Assembly (NCBI GenBank): GCA_942159475.1 | Contig: OW804098.1 | Location: 3,324,383 to 3,388,382 of the forward strand | Origin: Sthenelais limicola | Lineage: Eukaryota > Annelida > Polychaeta > Phyllodocida > Sigalionidae | Reading direction: 5' to 3' | DNA: 64,000 bases | Shown: positions 42,665 through 54,336 of the stretch, piece by piece | Numbering within the stretch: position 1 is the first letter of the stretch | Layout: every line of letters starts with the position of its first letter | Notes under the pieces: generated by a model | Databases searched by the model: none | What the model was told of the DNA's origin: nothing | What the model saw: only the letters and a program-made list of their open reading frames with translations | Program-made: the position numbers and the translations under genes

Positions 42665-44995
42665 GAAGCGATATAGGGGTCGTGGGGACGCCGCTTCATA
42701 GTACTACAGCTCGGACGAATTTAGCTAGTAGTATGGAAACTGGGGGTGTCGCCCAGGCACTTGTTAGTAAGGAGTTAGCTTTGTCACAAGATCAAGCGCT
42801 TCTGGAAGCAAGAGAACCATGGTCGTTGCCGGAAAGGGACACCTGTTCAGGTCGAAATATTTCCCTGGATAGCCCGGATTCTGATTCTCATGTGAGATGG
42901 GGACAGGACGGGTACCAAGCTGTTGAAGGTCAGATCGTTGTGGTTGGACAGAACCCCAACAGGTCGGCGCGGATACAGAAAGTTTCTGTGCAACAGCCAA
43001 AGACGCTGAGGATCACGGATAATTTGATTGTCCGTGAGAGATGGTATGCCCCAGTGGGGTTAGACAGTGAGAATGGGGATTTTCTGGTGGACCCTGGTGC
43101 TACTCCTAGCCTGGTTACCAAGAGATTCTATGATTCTCTTTCTTCCAAACCACCTTTGGTTCCGGTCCAAATGGTGTGTGCAATGGGGAATGGGCTGCCT
43201 ATAACCACTCATGGGAGCGCGCTTTGTCCTTTAAAGATAGGGGATCGGACATACATGATTACATGTCTAGTAGTTTCCGGCCTGAAGGGCCCGGAAGATG
43301 GACTGATTGGGGCGGATTTTTATTACGTCCACAAATGTAATCTTGACTGGTCTGGATTGCTATTCCTTGAGAATCAAACAGTATCTGTAATGTGTAAGCA
43401 ATGGAAGCACATGAAGAGAAGTTTGAGACAGTCCACTGTTCAAGCTGTTGAAGTGAGAGAGTTCGTGGACGGGGGAGAAGTCAGGTTGAAAGAACCTGTG
43501 GTCCTCCAACCCCGGTCCGTGACACTTGCTAAGATAGACTTGGGTAGAGGCTCTGACACATCAGATGGATTGATGTTCGAGCCTGATCAGGGATTGTTAA
43601 AAGACTTTGCCTTGGGAAGCCTTAATACATACGTATCGGGTAACGTTAATTCGTCCGTGGTAGCTTTTTCCAATCCGTCCGGTTCTACCGTTAGACTGAA
43701 TTGTGACATGATAGTAGGGAGAGTTAGCATTGTGACTTTGGTGTCCGATGCTTCCCTACCTGATGAGGAAGAGAATGAAATGATTAAGACAGCTATCATT
43801 AATTCCATACAGGTGACAGACTCGCCTATTGTGGATGATGAGCTTCTGGCTCCTGATATAGTTGTCCCTCCTTGTCCGGAAAATCCGTTAGATAAGTTGG
43901 TGAATGAAACTCATCTGTCTGAAAAAGAAGAAAAAGAGTTAGTTAGAAAACTGCTCTATGATTTCAAAGACTGTTTTTCCTTGCCTGGTACCAAAGTTGG
44001 TTGCACTCACTTGGTTCGCCATGTGATTGACACTGGGGATGCAATCCCTGTGAAGCAAGCTTATCGCAGAATACCAGTGGCTAGGCGGGATGGAGCAGAG
44101 GCTGAAATCTGGAAAATGTATAAAGAAGGCAGAATAGAGCATAGTAGTAGTCCGTGGGGAGCTCCCATAGTTATGGTTGCTAAGAAAGACGGAACACAGA
44201 GGTTTTGTGTAGACTACCGCCAGCTGAATTCCGTGACTAAGAAGGATAGTTTCCCTCTTCCTCGGATTGACGAATGTGTTGAAGCCTTGGGTGGGAACCA
44301 ATGGTTTTGCACTTTAGACTTAGAGTCCGGATATTGGCAGGTTGCAATGGATGAGGAAAGTAAGCACAAAACTGCTTTTCTGTCCAGTGTGGGTCTGTTC
44401 CAGTTTAAAGTTATGGCTTTTGGACTGTGTAACGCCCCTGCCACTTTCCAACGCATGATGGACCGTATGTTGGACGGATTGCGTTGGAAAGCTTGTTTAG
44501 AATACCTGGATGACGTGGTGGTCTTTGGAAAGACTGTCCAGGAATGTGCGGACAACCTGAAATTGGTATTGGAGCGCATTAGGGAATATGGGCTTAAGCT
44601 CAAACCTAAGAAATGCGAGTTCTTCCGGAAAGAGGTGAAATATTTGGGTAGGATTGTTTCTGCTGCTGGAATCCGGGCGGATCCGGCTAAGATAGTTAAA
44701 GTGCAGGAATGGCCTATCCCAAAAACTGCTAAAGAAGTGAGACAGTTCCTTGGTTTTGCTTCCTATTACAGGGAGTTTCAGCCTAACTTTGGTGGAATTG
44801 TAGCTCCTCTGCAACAGATTGTGACGGATGCTGGGGTTGAGAAGCGCTATAGTAAACCTATAGTGTGGACCAAGAAGTGTAATGAAGCTTTTAAGACAGC
44901 TAAAGCTTTATTAACATCAGCTCCGATTCTCGGGTATCCTAGAAAGGAAGGTTATTTCATCTTGGATACAGATGCTAGTGGCTTTGCAATGGCAA
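42661..44995 (+). CDS. Gypsy pol: protease and reverse transcriptase
   Basis: The frame opens shortly after the gag end with no ATG near the start, so expression probably needs frameshifting or fusion. The aspartic protease is centred on GDFLVDPGATPSLVTKRFY (DPGAT where retropepsins usually have D-S/T-G-A) with GLIGADFYY as the second block. The RT spans about 44060-44840: SPWGAPIVMVAKKDGTQRFC, TLDLESGYWQVAM, FGLCNAPATFQRMMD and active site YLDDVVVFG. The connection holds RQFLGFASYYREF. RNase H starts FILDTDASGFAM and stops at about 44990, where most of it is deleted; the last residues (TVIFT) are out of frame. Confidence 0.92.
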
Positions 44996-47105
44996 CCGTA
45001 ATTTTTACGTGAGAACGGATCATGCTTCCCTCAGATGGCTCCTGAACTTTAAGGATCCAACGGATATGCTTGCAAGGTGGTTAGCCACGATGCAAGAGTA
45101 CGGTTTGGAGCAGAGTATGATACTTCACAGAGCGGGGAAGAAACATGCCAATGCGGACGGATTGTCACGAATTCCAACCAGGAAATGCGGGAATCCCGGC
45201 TGTCCCGATTGTGGTGTCCATGATGCTGTAATTGCGGAGGCTGTGGTTGTTCTTGGTTCCTTGGAGGATGAAATCCGGGATGCTCAACAAGGTGATCCCC
45301 TCTTGAAGAGAGTTATGGCTGTATTGGATGGATCCAGTCCGGTTCCCAGCAAAGAACAATTGTCTGGTGAGCCGCAGGAATTCTGTACTTACATCCGTAA
45401 CAAAGATAATTTGGAGATTGTCCAGGGTGTCTTATGTCTGCGGTGGCTGCGTAAGAACACTGGGCACACGTATGTCAGGAAGATAATTCCTGCCTCTATG
45501 AGGAAAAATATTTTCCGTTGTCTGCATGGCTCCCAGTTGGAGGGCCATTATGGTGATTTCAAGACCAGCTGGAAGGCAAAAATGAAATATTTTTGGCCTG
45601 GAATGCGGTATGATTTGAAAAGATGGCTTAGGGCTTGCCCTGAATGCAGCATGCGAAAATCTAGAGGCGGACGAGGTATTACACCTTTGAAAAAGGAAAT
45701 CCATGGTGAACGATGGAGTAGAATAGCGTTGGACATCATTGGTCCATTTAAGACTACCCCTAGAGGAAACAACTACGTAATGGTGATTACAGACCATTTC
45801 TCAAAATGGGCGGAAGCATTTCCTATGCCGGACCACACGGCGGAAAGATGTGCTGAAGTTCTGTTTAGAGAGTGGGTTCTGAGATTCGGTTGTCTGGTTT
45901 CGTTGCAAACGGACGGGGCGCCGGAATTCAGGTCTCAGCTGTTGCGAAGTTTGTTGGACATGTTAGGGGTTGAGAAGCTAATCACTCTCCCGTACAGGCC
46001 TCAGTCAAATGGACAGGTAGAACGGTTTAACAGAGTTCTTGTTGAGCAGCTCTCTTGCCTGACCAGCTACTCGGATTCAAATTGGGACTTGCTCGCTCCA
46101 TGTATAGCTCATGCTTACAGGGGTACGGTGCATGCCAGTACGTTGTGTACGCCCAATTCAGTAGTTTTTGGGACTGAGCTTGTGACTCCAGTGGATTTGA
46201 TCCATGGAGTTGAGCCCGGAGGGCTGGATTTTCCTTGTCGGATGGCATACGTGGAGAATTTGAGACAGTCATTGAGAACTGGACATCAGTTTGTCAGAGA
46301 TAATCTTGGAGTTGCTGCTGTGCACCAAAAGAAAGTCTTTGACAGACGGGCTTGTCCAAGGCGCTTTGAGGAAGGGGCTATTGTGTATAGGTACTGTCCC
46401 CCTAAGGCTAATAAGAAGTACGGTCCCAAGTGGGATGGGCCTTTCAAAGTGCGTAGATTCATAGGGGGTACTACCTATGAATTAGAGACGACTGAGGGAA
46501 TCGTCAGATATCATGTAGATTATCTGAAACCCGCCTTTGATGAGGACGGACCGATTCAGGCTGTTAATTTACATAAGGCTCCTGAATTCCGTAAGTTAGA
46601 AAAGGCTGGGCGCGAGATCCTGAAGTTTGAATGCGGAAAAGTTCTAGCTGGTGCTGAATGTCCGGAAAGAAAAGAAAAGGAGAAAATTACCATTGGTGTA
46701 AAACCCAGGGGTAGACCTAAGAAAAACGCAGCTGGAGTGAAACTTCCTTCTTCCAACAAGAAACAGACAGTAGATGTTGGTCCTGCTGTTATCCGGGTTG
46801 GTAAGAAGAAGTCTCAGAAGAAGAAGAAGAAATTAAAAATTTCTCCGGTTGTGCTCCCTTCTAAGAATAAAAGCAGGCCCAAAGAAGCTAAGACGGATAC
46901 AGTTGTAAAAAAGCAACCAGTTCCTCTGGTTTTGGCGGATTCTGCTAAGCCCTTAAAAAGAGGGAGGGGGAGGCCGAGGAAAAATTTGGACGTTGTTCAA
47001 AATATTCCTATTTCTCCTGTGAAGAAGACGAACAGTGTTTCACCAGTAATTGCAAGGGCTAAGCGCACGCGTAAAGCTCCATCAAGATTGCAATATGGAA
47101 CTTAG
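44991..47105 (+). CDS. Gypsy pol: RNase H end, integrase and AT-hook tail
   Basis: After the deletion the frame reads RNFYVRTDHASLRWLLNF, the end of Gypsy RNase H. The integrase follows: HHCC zinc domain (HGSQLEGHYGDFK...CPECSMRK), then the catalytic core with ALDIIGPF (Asp), LQTDGAPEF (Asp) and PQSNGQVERFN (Glu). A GPY/F-like module (KYGPKWDGPFKVRRFIGGTT) comes next. The Lys/Arg-rich tail contains KPRGRPKKN and KRGRGRPRKN, AT-hook cores that may tether the integration complex to AT-rich chromatin. Integrase looks complete; RNase H lacks about 60 residues, including its central acidic residues. Confidence 0.92.
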   Translation, partial: GNRNFYVRTDHASLRWLLNFKDPTDMLARWLATMQEYGLEQSMILHRAGKKHANADGLSRIPTRKCGNPGCPDCGVHDAVIAEAVVVLGSLEDEIRDAQQGDPLLKRVMAVLDGSSPVPSKEQLSGEPQEFCTYIRNKDNLEIVQGVLCLRWLRKNTGHTYVRKIIPASMRKNIFRCLHGSQLEGHYGDFKTSWKAKMKYFWPGMRYDLKRWLRACPECSMRKSRGGRGITPLKKEIHGERWSRIALDIIGPFKTTPRGNNYVMVITDHFSKWAEAFPMPDHTAERCAEVLFREWVLRFGCLVSLQTDGAPEFRSQLLRSLLDMLGVEKLITLPYRPQSNGQVERFNRVLVEQLSCLTSYSDSNWDLLAPCIAHAYRGTVHASTLCTPNSVVFGTELVTPVDLIHGVEPGGLDFPCRMAYVENLRQSLRTGHQFVRDNLGVAAVHQKKVFDRRACPRRFEEGAIVYRYCPPKANKKYGPKWDGPFKVRRFIGGTTYELETTEGIVRYHVDYLKPAFDEDGPIQAVNLHKAPEFRKLEKAGREILKFECGKVLAGAECPERKEKEKITIGVKPRGRPKKNAAGVKLPSSNKKQTVDVGPAVIRVGKKKSQKKKKKLKISPVVLPSKNKSRPKEAKTDTVVKKQPVPLVLADSAKPLKRGRGRPRKNLDVVQNIPISPVKKTNSVSPVIARAKRTRKAPSRLQYGT

Positions 47106-48209
47106 GCTTTAAAGTACAGGTGGAACTTTCCTGATGGTTCCACAAAAGTTATACACAACGAGAAGTCGGTGGCTGATATATCGGATAAGTCATGCTGCCC
47201 TTTCACGACATTTGAGAAATTCTTTATTGAATTTATTGAGTGGCTGGGAAAGAACCAACTAGTCCGTATGGCTTGTTAGAAACTGCACTGAGAAAGGCTT
47301 AGCTTGGGAGAACCCTTGAGTTCTAACTGAACTAAGACTCCCCGGGAAGCTTGAATCAGCTCAGAAATTGGGTTGAAATTGCTTTTGAATCGGCTAAGTG
47401 GATAGTGGGCTTTATGGACAATGTATCCGCATTTGTCTCCGCGGAAGACCAGTACAGGCTGCACGTGTAAACATCTGTGTACGCCCTGTAGTAGAGAAAC
47501 AGAGATGGCTATGTTTGTCAGTGGTTGAGCGGGAAAGTGGCGCTGGGGAGTGGTGGCGACTTTGAGTACTACACGCTGGCCGTGAGCACTGTGATGTTGC
47601 ACCCTTTCTCACTCCGCTTCCGGGACACCACACAACAACAGCTAGCCAGTGCACTTGTTACTCGGAACCTCCTAGGAAAGAAGTGAGTTGAATTGGGTTA
47701 AAACTTGCTTGACATACTCTGAGTTGATATCAATCTGATAGTTGATAGTTGTCTGCTACCAGACACGGTGCGTTGGAGTTTTAGGGAAGTTTTGATTATG
47801 TGTAATGGGAGGGGAAAGTTCGGTAAAATGGCTAGGACGTCCGCCATGACACCGGCGCTTTTTGAATGAATGGCGAATGAATGGGGTGAAAATGAAGCTT
47901 GTGTTGGGGCTCTCTACACCACCAATGCTTATTTATTTGGCTATCCGCCAGTCCATTTAGCTCTTCTAAAGAGTTTACTGGGTCATATTTGACTTTTGGT
48001 AACTTCTATCAAGAAGTTAGTCTGTGATAATTGATTTTCTGTTCCCTTCCTACCACCTATATGTAATATAAGGAGTAGAGGGTATTGTGTGCTTTGCTAT
48101 GTTATGTATTACCTGTAAACACGACGATAGTCCTGGCATTTTCCATCTTGCTTAGTGTTATTCTTTTTCCCTTCAACAGGAAAAGATTTTTTGTTAGCTG
48201 CCAGGCAAG
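47106..48209 (+). other. Gypsy region between pol and ORF3
   Basis: About 1.1 kb without a supported ORF. It ends with a polypyrimidine tract and CTTCAACAG just before ORF3, a plausible splice acceptor for a subgenomic message. Confidence 0.5.
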
Positions 48210-49215
48210 ATGTCAGACAAATGGGTGGATGAACCCATGGATTCAGATAGTGAATCAGTTCCGCCTATGACTGAAGATGAGGAAAAACAACTCCTTGAAG
48301 GGGCGGAAGATTTGATGTCTTTAGACCCTGATAACAGACTTGCCAGACCCGTTGTTCGGACGAACAAGGACCGGACGGATCCGGGTGCCCATCCCCTTGG
48401 ATCGGAGATCCAACCATTGGTAGACACCAGGGAGGAATCCGGACTTGATCCGGGCGGATCTGAAAGAGACTCCAAGGAGGAATCAAAGGAAGTCTGCCTC
48501 TCCCAGAAAGGCACATCGACCTTCTGGGTGAAGGGAATGGGACAACTGGACGTACTGCTTCCGTATCCCCTTCTACATCTTCTCGTGGACGGATCGAGCA
48601 GGTCAAAAAGTTCTTCTACTGCTGCTGCCGCTGCAGGAAGCAGTAAAGACAGAGCTAGCGATGCTGTGGTTGATAGTGAGAAAAGATTTTCCTCTAGGAA
48701 AAGAGATCGCTCTGTTGCGCCTGATGGAAATTTTCCGGAAAGCCCTTCTTTGTCGAAGCGTGCTTGCAGACGGGCTCAGGAGTGGTCCGGATCTGTTCTG
48801 AAACATCTCCCTTCGGTAGAGAACAGTACTGAGTTAGTGGCAAGAGCTGAGGAAGTAGTGGACCAAGCTCTGGAAAAGATCTGTTGTTGAGACTACACCA
48901 GTTCCTTCCGTTCCAGTTCCCGCTGTCGCAGTTCCAATTGCCAATCCGGTTGCTGCTTTGCCCCTGGATCCTACACAGCTTCCGCAGTTACTCATGCTGA
49001 GTAATCTGCTCCTTACTCTACAGCAAGTACCAGCTCCTACCACCGTAGCTGCCGTTCCTGATCAGCAAGTTCAGGCCAACAGGACCCCAGTCCGTGACAT
49101 GCAGACGGGTCTGTACGAGATTCCTAATTGGCTCTTTAGTCCATCAACTCTCACTAATCCACCACAGGGATCTGATGAAAATAAGCCGGACGGAGACAAC
49201 ACCCCCATGGATTAG
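48210..49215 (+). CDS. Gypsy third ORF, unknown function (frameshift near 48,880)
   Basis: From ATG 48210 one frame encodes 226 residues. It is acidic (VDEPMDSDSESVPPMTEDEE), then Ser/Ala-rich (SSSTAAAAAGSSKDRA), then basic (SSRKRDRS, LSKRACRRAQEW) with a helix VENSTELVARAEEVVDQALE. The frame closes at 48890. One base away, from about 48885, the other frame continues VETTPVPSVPVPAVAVPI and LQQVPAPTTVAAVPDQQVQ to TAG at 49215. The original protein was therefore probably about 335 residues. It sits in the env position but has no signal peptide, membrane segment or cysteine pattern, so I do not call it an envelope. It may be a gag-like or nuclear accessory protein. A splice-acceptor-like CTTCAACAG precedes it. 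Confidence 0.6.
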
Positions 49216-49748
49216 CTATCTCCATTTGTGCTAAACGAGCAGTGAGAATGTTTTCTCTATTATAAATTTTTGCACCTGGTTATATGTTCATATGTTGTGC
49301 ATTTTTCAATGACTTGAATACCATACATTATTCTTGATTCATATATATCTTCGAGGTCTCAGGAAGCACCTTTATGTACCGGATTTATATTTTTTCTACG
49401 CATGGAAATATTTTTGATAAATCCTCTTCATGTTTTCCTATATAGTTAGGACACGGATGCTCCTGTATGTATTTTACCTCTGATGTTTACTTACCTTTTT
49501 ATGACAGATGTCATTTCATATTGGGTTTTGGATATTTTTACGCTAGAGATGTAGCGACCTGGTCTTTTGTTAAGTATATAGATAGGACACCATATGCTCC
49601 TTTTTGTCGCCATGAAGCCTTTTACTTAACCTCAATTTTCCAGGTTCGCGATGTTAATTCTCTTTTTATCCACTTGTTACATTTTTAGTACTTTGTACTG
49701 AGTTGATCTTTATTACGATTTTTCTAAAGGGATTTTTAAAAATCTAAA

Positions 49749-49764
49749 ATTAAGGGGGGGGTAT
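49749..49764 (+). promoter_or_regulatory. Polypurine tract
   Basis: TTAAGGGGGGGGTAT immediately precedes the 3' LTR, the position and composition of the plus-strand primer of LTR retrotransposons. Confidence 0.8.
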
Positions 49765-50167
49765 TGTAGTAGTTCTACTATAAGCCTCTAGGTACAATCC
49801 ATAAAGGGTTGGTACTCTTATATTCCTACAGAGGGATCTACGCTTGATCCTCTGCATTTATACCTTCTATGTCACTAAATGCCTCATTTACCCTTACATT
49901 CTTATATCAACTCTTACCTTATTACTCTCATAGAGTATCCGTTCTGTTTATCTATCCTATAACATTCCTAACTTATGTATTTCTCCATTGTATGTCTTGC
50001 CATACTCTTATTGTGTTCATACACCTTGATGTGTTCTGTTAGTAAACACACTACCCTGTCCGGGGAACACAGACTAGGGGCCGCTTGAGAGAACTGCAAT
50101 AAACAGACGGACTAGGAGTTGCCTTGTTGACTTGTTTATTACTGTCGAGAGTCTGCGAATCGTTACA
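49765..50167 (+). repeat. 3' LTR of Gypsy element
   Basis: 403 bp, identical by eye to the 5' LTR except A at 50071 for G at 40475. Confidence 0.95.
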
Positions 50168-50171
50168 TCAG

Positions 50172-51848
50172 CATATTAAATCACCTACACGCTTTCATAT
50201 TAATGAAAATCAGGCCCTAACAGGCACACTCATAGATCACATATATTCAAATTCTGAGATAATAAACGAAGCAGGGGTAATAAACATTGCATTAAGTGAT
50301 CATGAATTAACCCATGTAATAAGAAAGAAATCTACAGCCAAACCAAAGTCAATAATCAAAAAAGGGAGATCTATTAAGAACATAAACTTAGGGAACTTTA
50401 AAGAAATACTAGTAAACAGCTTCAACTGGGAAAACTTCTCTGATATTACACAATGTGAAGAAGCTTGGAACCTGATATTATATAGGATAAATCTAGTACT
50501 TAATAAACTAGCCCCCTTAAAACAAATCAAAATTAGAATCTCAAATGACCCATGGATTACACAGGAAATAATTGACTCAATTAACACTAAAAATAGATTA
50601 AGAAAAAAAGCTGCTAAATCTAAAAACCAAAGAGACTGGGAGTTAGCAAAAGCAGCCAGAAGAGACACAGCAAAAGCTCTTAAAAATGCCAAAAAAGATT
50701 TTATAACCCAGCAACTAGATGACAACTACAAAGATCAAAAAAAGTTTTGGGAAATAATAAATACCCTGGCACCGACCAAAAGCAAAGAAAATTCAATACA
50801 TCTAACAAATTCGAATGACCAAGTTATTGATAACCAAGACTTTCCAGAATTCATAAATAATTATTTTGTTAACATTGCATCTAATTTAACACAAAATTTA
50901 GTACCAAATTGGATCCCAACTATTGCCCCAAGTGAAAATTCCATTGAAAATATATTAACCAATGAAAATGAGGTGTTAACTCTACTGAAAGAATTAAATC
51001 AAAACAAAGCTTCATCAATTGAAAACATCCCAACAAAAATTTTAAAATCAGCCCTCATAGCCCTTTATAAAGAATTTACTCACTGTTTGAACCTCTCTTT
51101 TATTACAAATACTTTTCCTGCATCATTGAAAATTGCAAATGTGATCCCTCTTTTTAAGGGGGGTGACAGAAATAAAATTAACAACTATAGACCAATCTCC
51201 TTACTTCCGACCCCAAGCAAAATAATTGAAAAAATCATCCATATAAGAATTTACAAATATTTAGAAACTTTTGACATATTAAATCCTGAACAGTTCGGTT
51301 TTAGGCCTGGAAAGTCAACAATTGAAGCTCTTACAATAGTAACAGATAATATACTTTGGCAATTAGATAATCACACTGACACATTAATATCCTTCATAGA
51401 TTTTAGGAAAGCTTTTGATCTTGTGAACCATGAAATTTTATTAAAAAAATTAGAACATATAGGGATTAAAGGCAAATTATTAAAATGGTGTAAATCATAC
51501 TTAGAAAGCAGGAAACAGAAGGTAACAGTTAATAGCATCACTTCTCAGGAACTAGACACAAAAACAGGAGTACCACAAGGGTCCATACTAGGGCCTTTGA
51601 TGTTTATAATCTTCATTAATGATTTAAAAGCATATATTCCAAATTGTAAATTATCTCTCTATGCTGACGATACTATTTTATATATACATGGCAAAAATCT
51701 TGACCTTATCTATTCTGAAATGCAGAAAGCAATCAACAATCTACAACTATGGTGTACCAACAACTTATTTTTAGTAAATTCAAAAAAATCCAATACCATG
51801 TTCCTATCAAGATCTAGAAATATTTTAACAAAAATTGATAAAAATTGA
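50172..51848 (+). pseudogene. LINE B ORF2, endonuclease C-terminal half and reverse transcriptase
   Basis: After the Gypsy insertion the frame resumes HIKSPTRFHINE, then TLIDHIYSNSEIINE and ALSDHELTHV (catalytic SDH). Then the linker (KFWEIINTLAP) and RT follow: VIPLFKGG, NYRPISLLPTPSKIIEKII, SFIDFRKAFDLVNHEIL, GVPQGSILGPLMFIIFINDL and YADD (LSLYADDTILY). At 51835-51850 a deletion between two AAAATTGAT copies removes the thumb block that LINE A keeps as YKYLGVLVD and shifts the frame. The N-terminal half is at 39614-40168. The upstream codons before 50172 come from the LTR. Confidence 0.88.
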
Positions 51849-52024
51849 TCACAAATTAAATTTCCAAGCGCAATTACAACAATCTATCAAAACTATTTCT
51901 CACAAAATTTATCAACTTCACAAGATCAGAAAATACATAAATATAAACACAGCCACAAGAATATACAAAACAAAAATACTACCCTTTTTTGACTATGGGG
52001 ATATAATAATACACAACACACAAT
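51849..52024 (+). pseudogene. LINE B ORF2 tail, first part
   Basis: In the shifted frame DHKLNFQAQLQQSIKTISHK through ILPFFDYGDIIIHNTQ continues LINE B to the LINE C insertion. It corresponds to DNKLSF...LPFFDYGDILYHNT of LINE A. Confidence 0.8.
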
Positions 52025-53778
52025 TCTGGAAAGAAATGAAGAAACTACTCCCGAACAAAAAAGAAAATTCGGAATTCTCTCTCCCTGGTGTCAAGCCGAC
52101 TGAACTTCCCTCCCTAATTAACTCCTTCTTTGCAAATGTTGGCCCAAACCTGGCGAACAAAATTGCCAGACCCCCCCCAACCACTCAATCAGACATCTCA
52201 CCCCCCTCTACCTGTCCCCCCACCCCACCTTTCGAGCTCAACGCCCTACCAGCTAAAGAAGTAGAGGTCCTGATTAGTGAAATAGACATTAAAAAACCCT
52301 CAGGCATCCCAAACCTCAACTCTAGGCTACTAAAAATAGCGATGAGCACCCTCCTCCCACAGTTCACACACCTTTTCTTCTCATCTATCCAAACTGCCAC
52401 CTTCCCCAATAGCTGGAAACAAGCAATTGTTGTCCCACTCCCAAAAATAAAGTCACCCAAGTCACCCTCTGACCTTAGGCCAATATCTCTTCTACCCATT
52501 CCTGGAAAAATTCTAGAACGAATAATCCACTCACAGACATATGAATATATCGAATCCCATGGCCTCCTTCATCCAAAACAACATGGCTTTCGGACTAATA
52601 AATCAACCCAAATTGCTCTATCAGAATTCATAGATGACACTATCCTCAACCACAATAACAAACAATCAACCCTGGCTCTCTTCATAGACCTGAAAAAAGC
52701 CTTCGACACCATTGACCATCCTATCCTCATAAAAAAACTAACAGCCATCAACTTCCACCCACACACAATTGCCTGGTTCTCAAGCTACCTCCAAGGAAGA
52801 TCGCAAAAGACTAGAATTGCTAACTCCCTGTCCCCCAATGCCCTCCTGAGCACCGGGGTACCTCAGGGATCCATTCTTGGCCCTCTTCTCTTCAATCTCT
52901 ATGTCAACTCCCTCCCAACCTATCTAAATTCAGTACTCCCCCTCCCCGTCTCATGCCAACTCTATGCAGATGACACTGTAATATACACTTCCTCCAAATC
53001 CATGAGCGACTCAGTCACTGCCCTCAACTCTGCCATCCCACACTTAGAAGCCTGGTGTGCGTTAAATAAATTAACCATCAATGCTCAAAAAACTAAAATA
53101 ATGGTCTTCTTCCCCCCAACCTCTAAATATACGCCCTCCCCATCACTATCCATTAACGACACCCCACTACAAGTTGTAACTGAATTCAAATACCTGGGCT
53201 CGATGCTGGATGCCCACTTGAGTGCTCAACACCAAGTGAAACTCTCAGTACGTAATGCCAATGCTGCCGTTACCTCCTTTGCACGTATCCGGCCATTTTT
53301 ATCAAAAAAGATCGCCATCCGCATCTTAAAAACTATGGTCCTCCCCCATCTTGAATTTAACTCCTGCTTCCTCGACATGGCCAATGTGGCCTCGAAAGAC
53401 AAACTGGAAAGAGTCCAGAAACGTAGTCTCCGTATTGCTACCCTATCAAACAGATATGTTAGCATCTCCAATCTTATGAAGACCCACAACCTACTCTCCC
53501 TCCAAGTGCGTCAAACCATCCAAATCCTGCTACTCATGCACAGAAGAGCCCACTCTATGACCATGACTACCCCCACCCCACCACTGGGACGTTCTACCCG
53601 CTCATCCTCTGCCCTAAACCTTCCGGTCGCCCAGCCAAGGCTTGAGGTATCAAAAAAAGCCCCTGCATACTCAGGTGGAGCTAGATGGAAAGCCCTACCA
53701 AAAATAATTAAGGAGGAACCAGACATTACCAGATTCAAAATAAAAGCCCTTGCACACCTCAAAGCCTCTCCCCCGTAA
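52025..53778 (+). CDS. LINE C reverse transcriptase (5'-truncated, otherwise open)
   Basis: An open frame of about 584 residues contains a Pro-rich linker (PPPTTQSDISPPSTCPPTPP) and then RT: VVPLPKIKSPKSPSDLRPIS, LLPIPGKILERII, LFIDLKKAFDTIDHPIL, STGVPQGSILGPLLFNLYVN and active site YADDTVIY. Thumb and tail follow (FKYLGSMLDAHL, LPHLEFNSCFLDMANV, ARWKALPKIIKEEPDITRFK). The endonuclease is missing. By chance the frame is continuous with the preceding LINE B tail, giving a 647-residue chimeric ORF from 51835. Confidence 0.88.
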
Positions 53779-54336
53779 CCCGTAACCCCCACCATACACT
53801 ATCCCCACCACCTTCCCAATCTCCCCCTAATAACCTCACCCTGATAACTTACACCCCTTTCTACTCCTACCCTTTGCTCTCTGCACACTTCTTAACACCT
53901 GTGATTGCCCGCCATTACACTGACATAGTACAATGCCAGAGGGCACAAAAATAATCAAAATAAAGACACAACCGACTGATTACGACCATCATTCAAACAT
54001 TAACCCAGAAGTACAGCTGGGCGAACAATACTAGTCTAGACTAGTCATGAGTATTCTAATCATAATTATTATTATTATTATTATTGTATTGTATCACACT
54101 ATCAACTTATTTTTTATTGTGTCCAACTTATTTTTTATTGTGTATTACCATGTATCGTACCATCCATTATATGTTTTAGATAGTTATGTTAGTTCATTTT
54201 TCTAAAAATTGTTAATGTAGACTGCAGCAGCAGGTAGAAGGCCACAATTTACTAGTGTTACCTGTTCTCGACTGTTTTTATTGTGATTCATGTCTTGAGA
54301 TGCTGGATAAATAAAATCTTTAAAAAAAAAAAAAAA
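52025..54336 (+). mobile_element. LINE C, 5'-truncated non-LTR element
   Basis: The insertion starts with FWKEMKKLLPN, in the region between endonuclease and RT, and ends with AATAAAATCTTTAAAAAAAA at 54336 after a 550-bp 3' UTR. It is a different family from LINE B: GC-richer codons and divergent RT. It ends in the same AATAAAATCTTTAAAA tail. A target duplication was not resolved. Confidence 0.8.

Larger units (their letters stand above)
40169..50167 (+). mobile_element. Ty3/Gypsy LTR retrotransposon, 10.0 kb, internally deleted
   Basis: Two 403-bp LTRs start TGTAGTAG and end GTTACA, and are flanked by TCAG (40165-40168 and 50168-50171). A primer binding site follows the 5' LTR. Gag, protease-RT, a broken RNase H, integrase, a third ORF and a G-rich polypurine tract come in Gypsy order (RT before integrase). 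By eye the LTRs differ at one position (40475 G versus 50071 A), so the insertion is recent. It interrupts the LINE B endonuclease exactly. Confidence 0.95.

Noticed and set aside
48210..49215. Envelope gene in the Gypsy element
   Set aside because: No signal peptide, transmembrane segment, cysteine pattern or furin-like site is visible.
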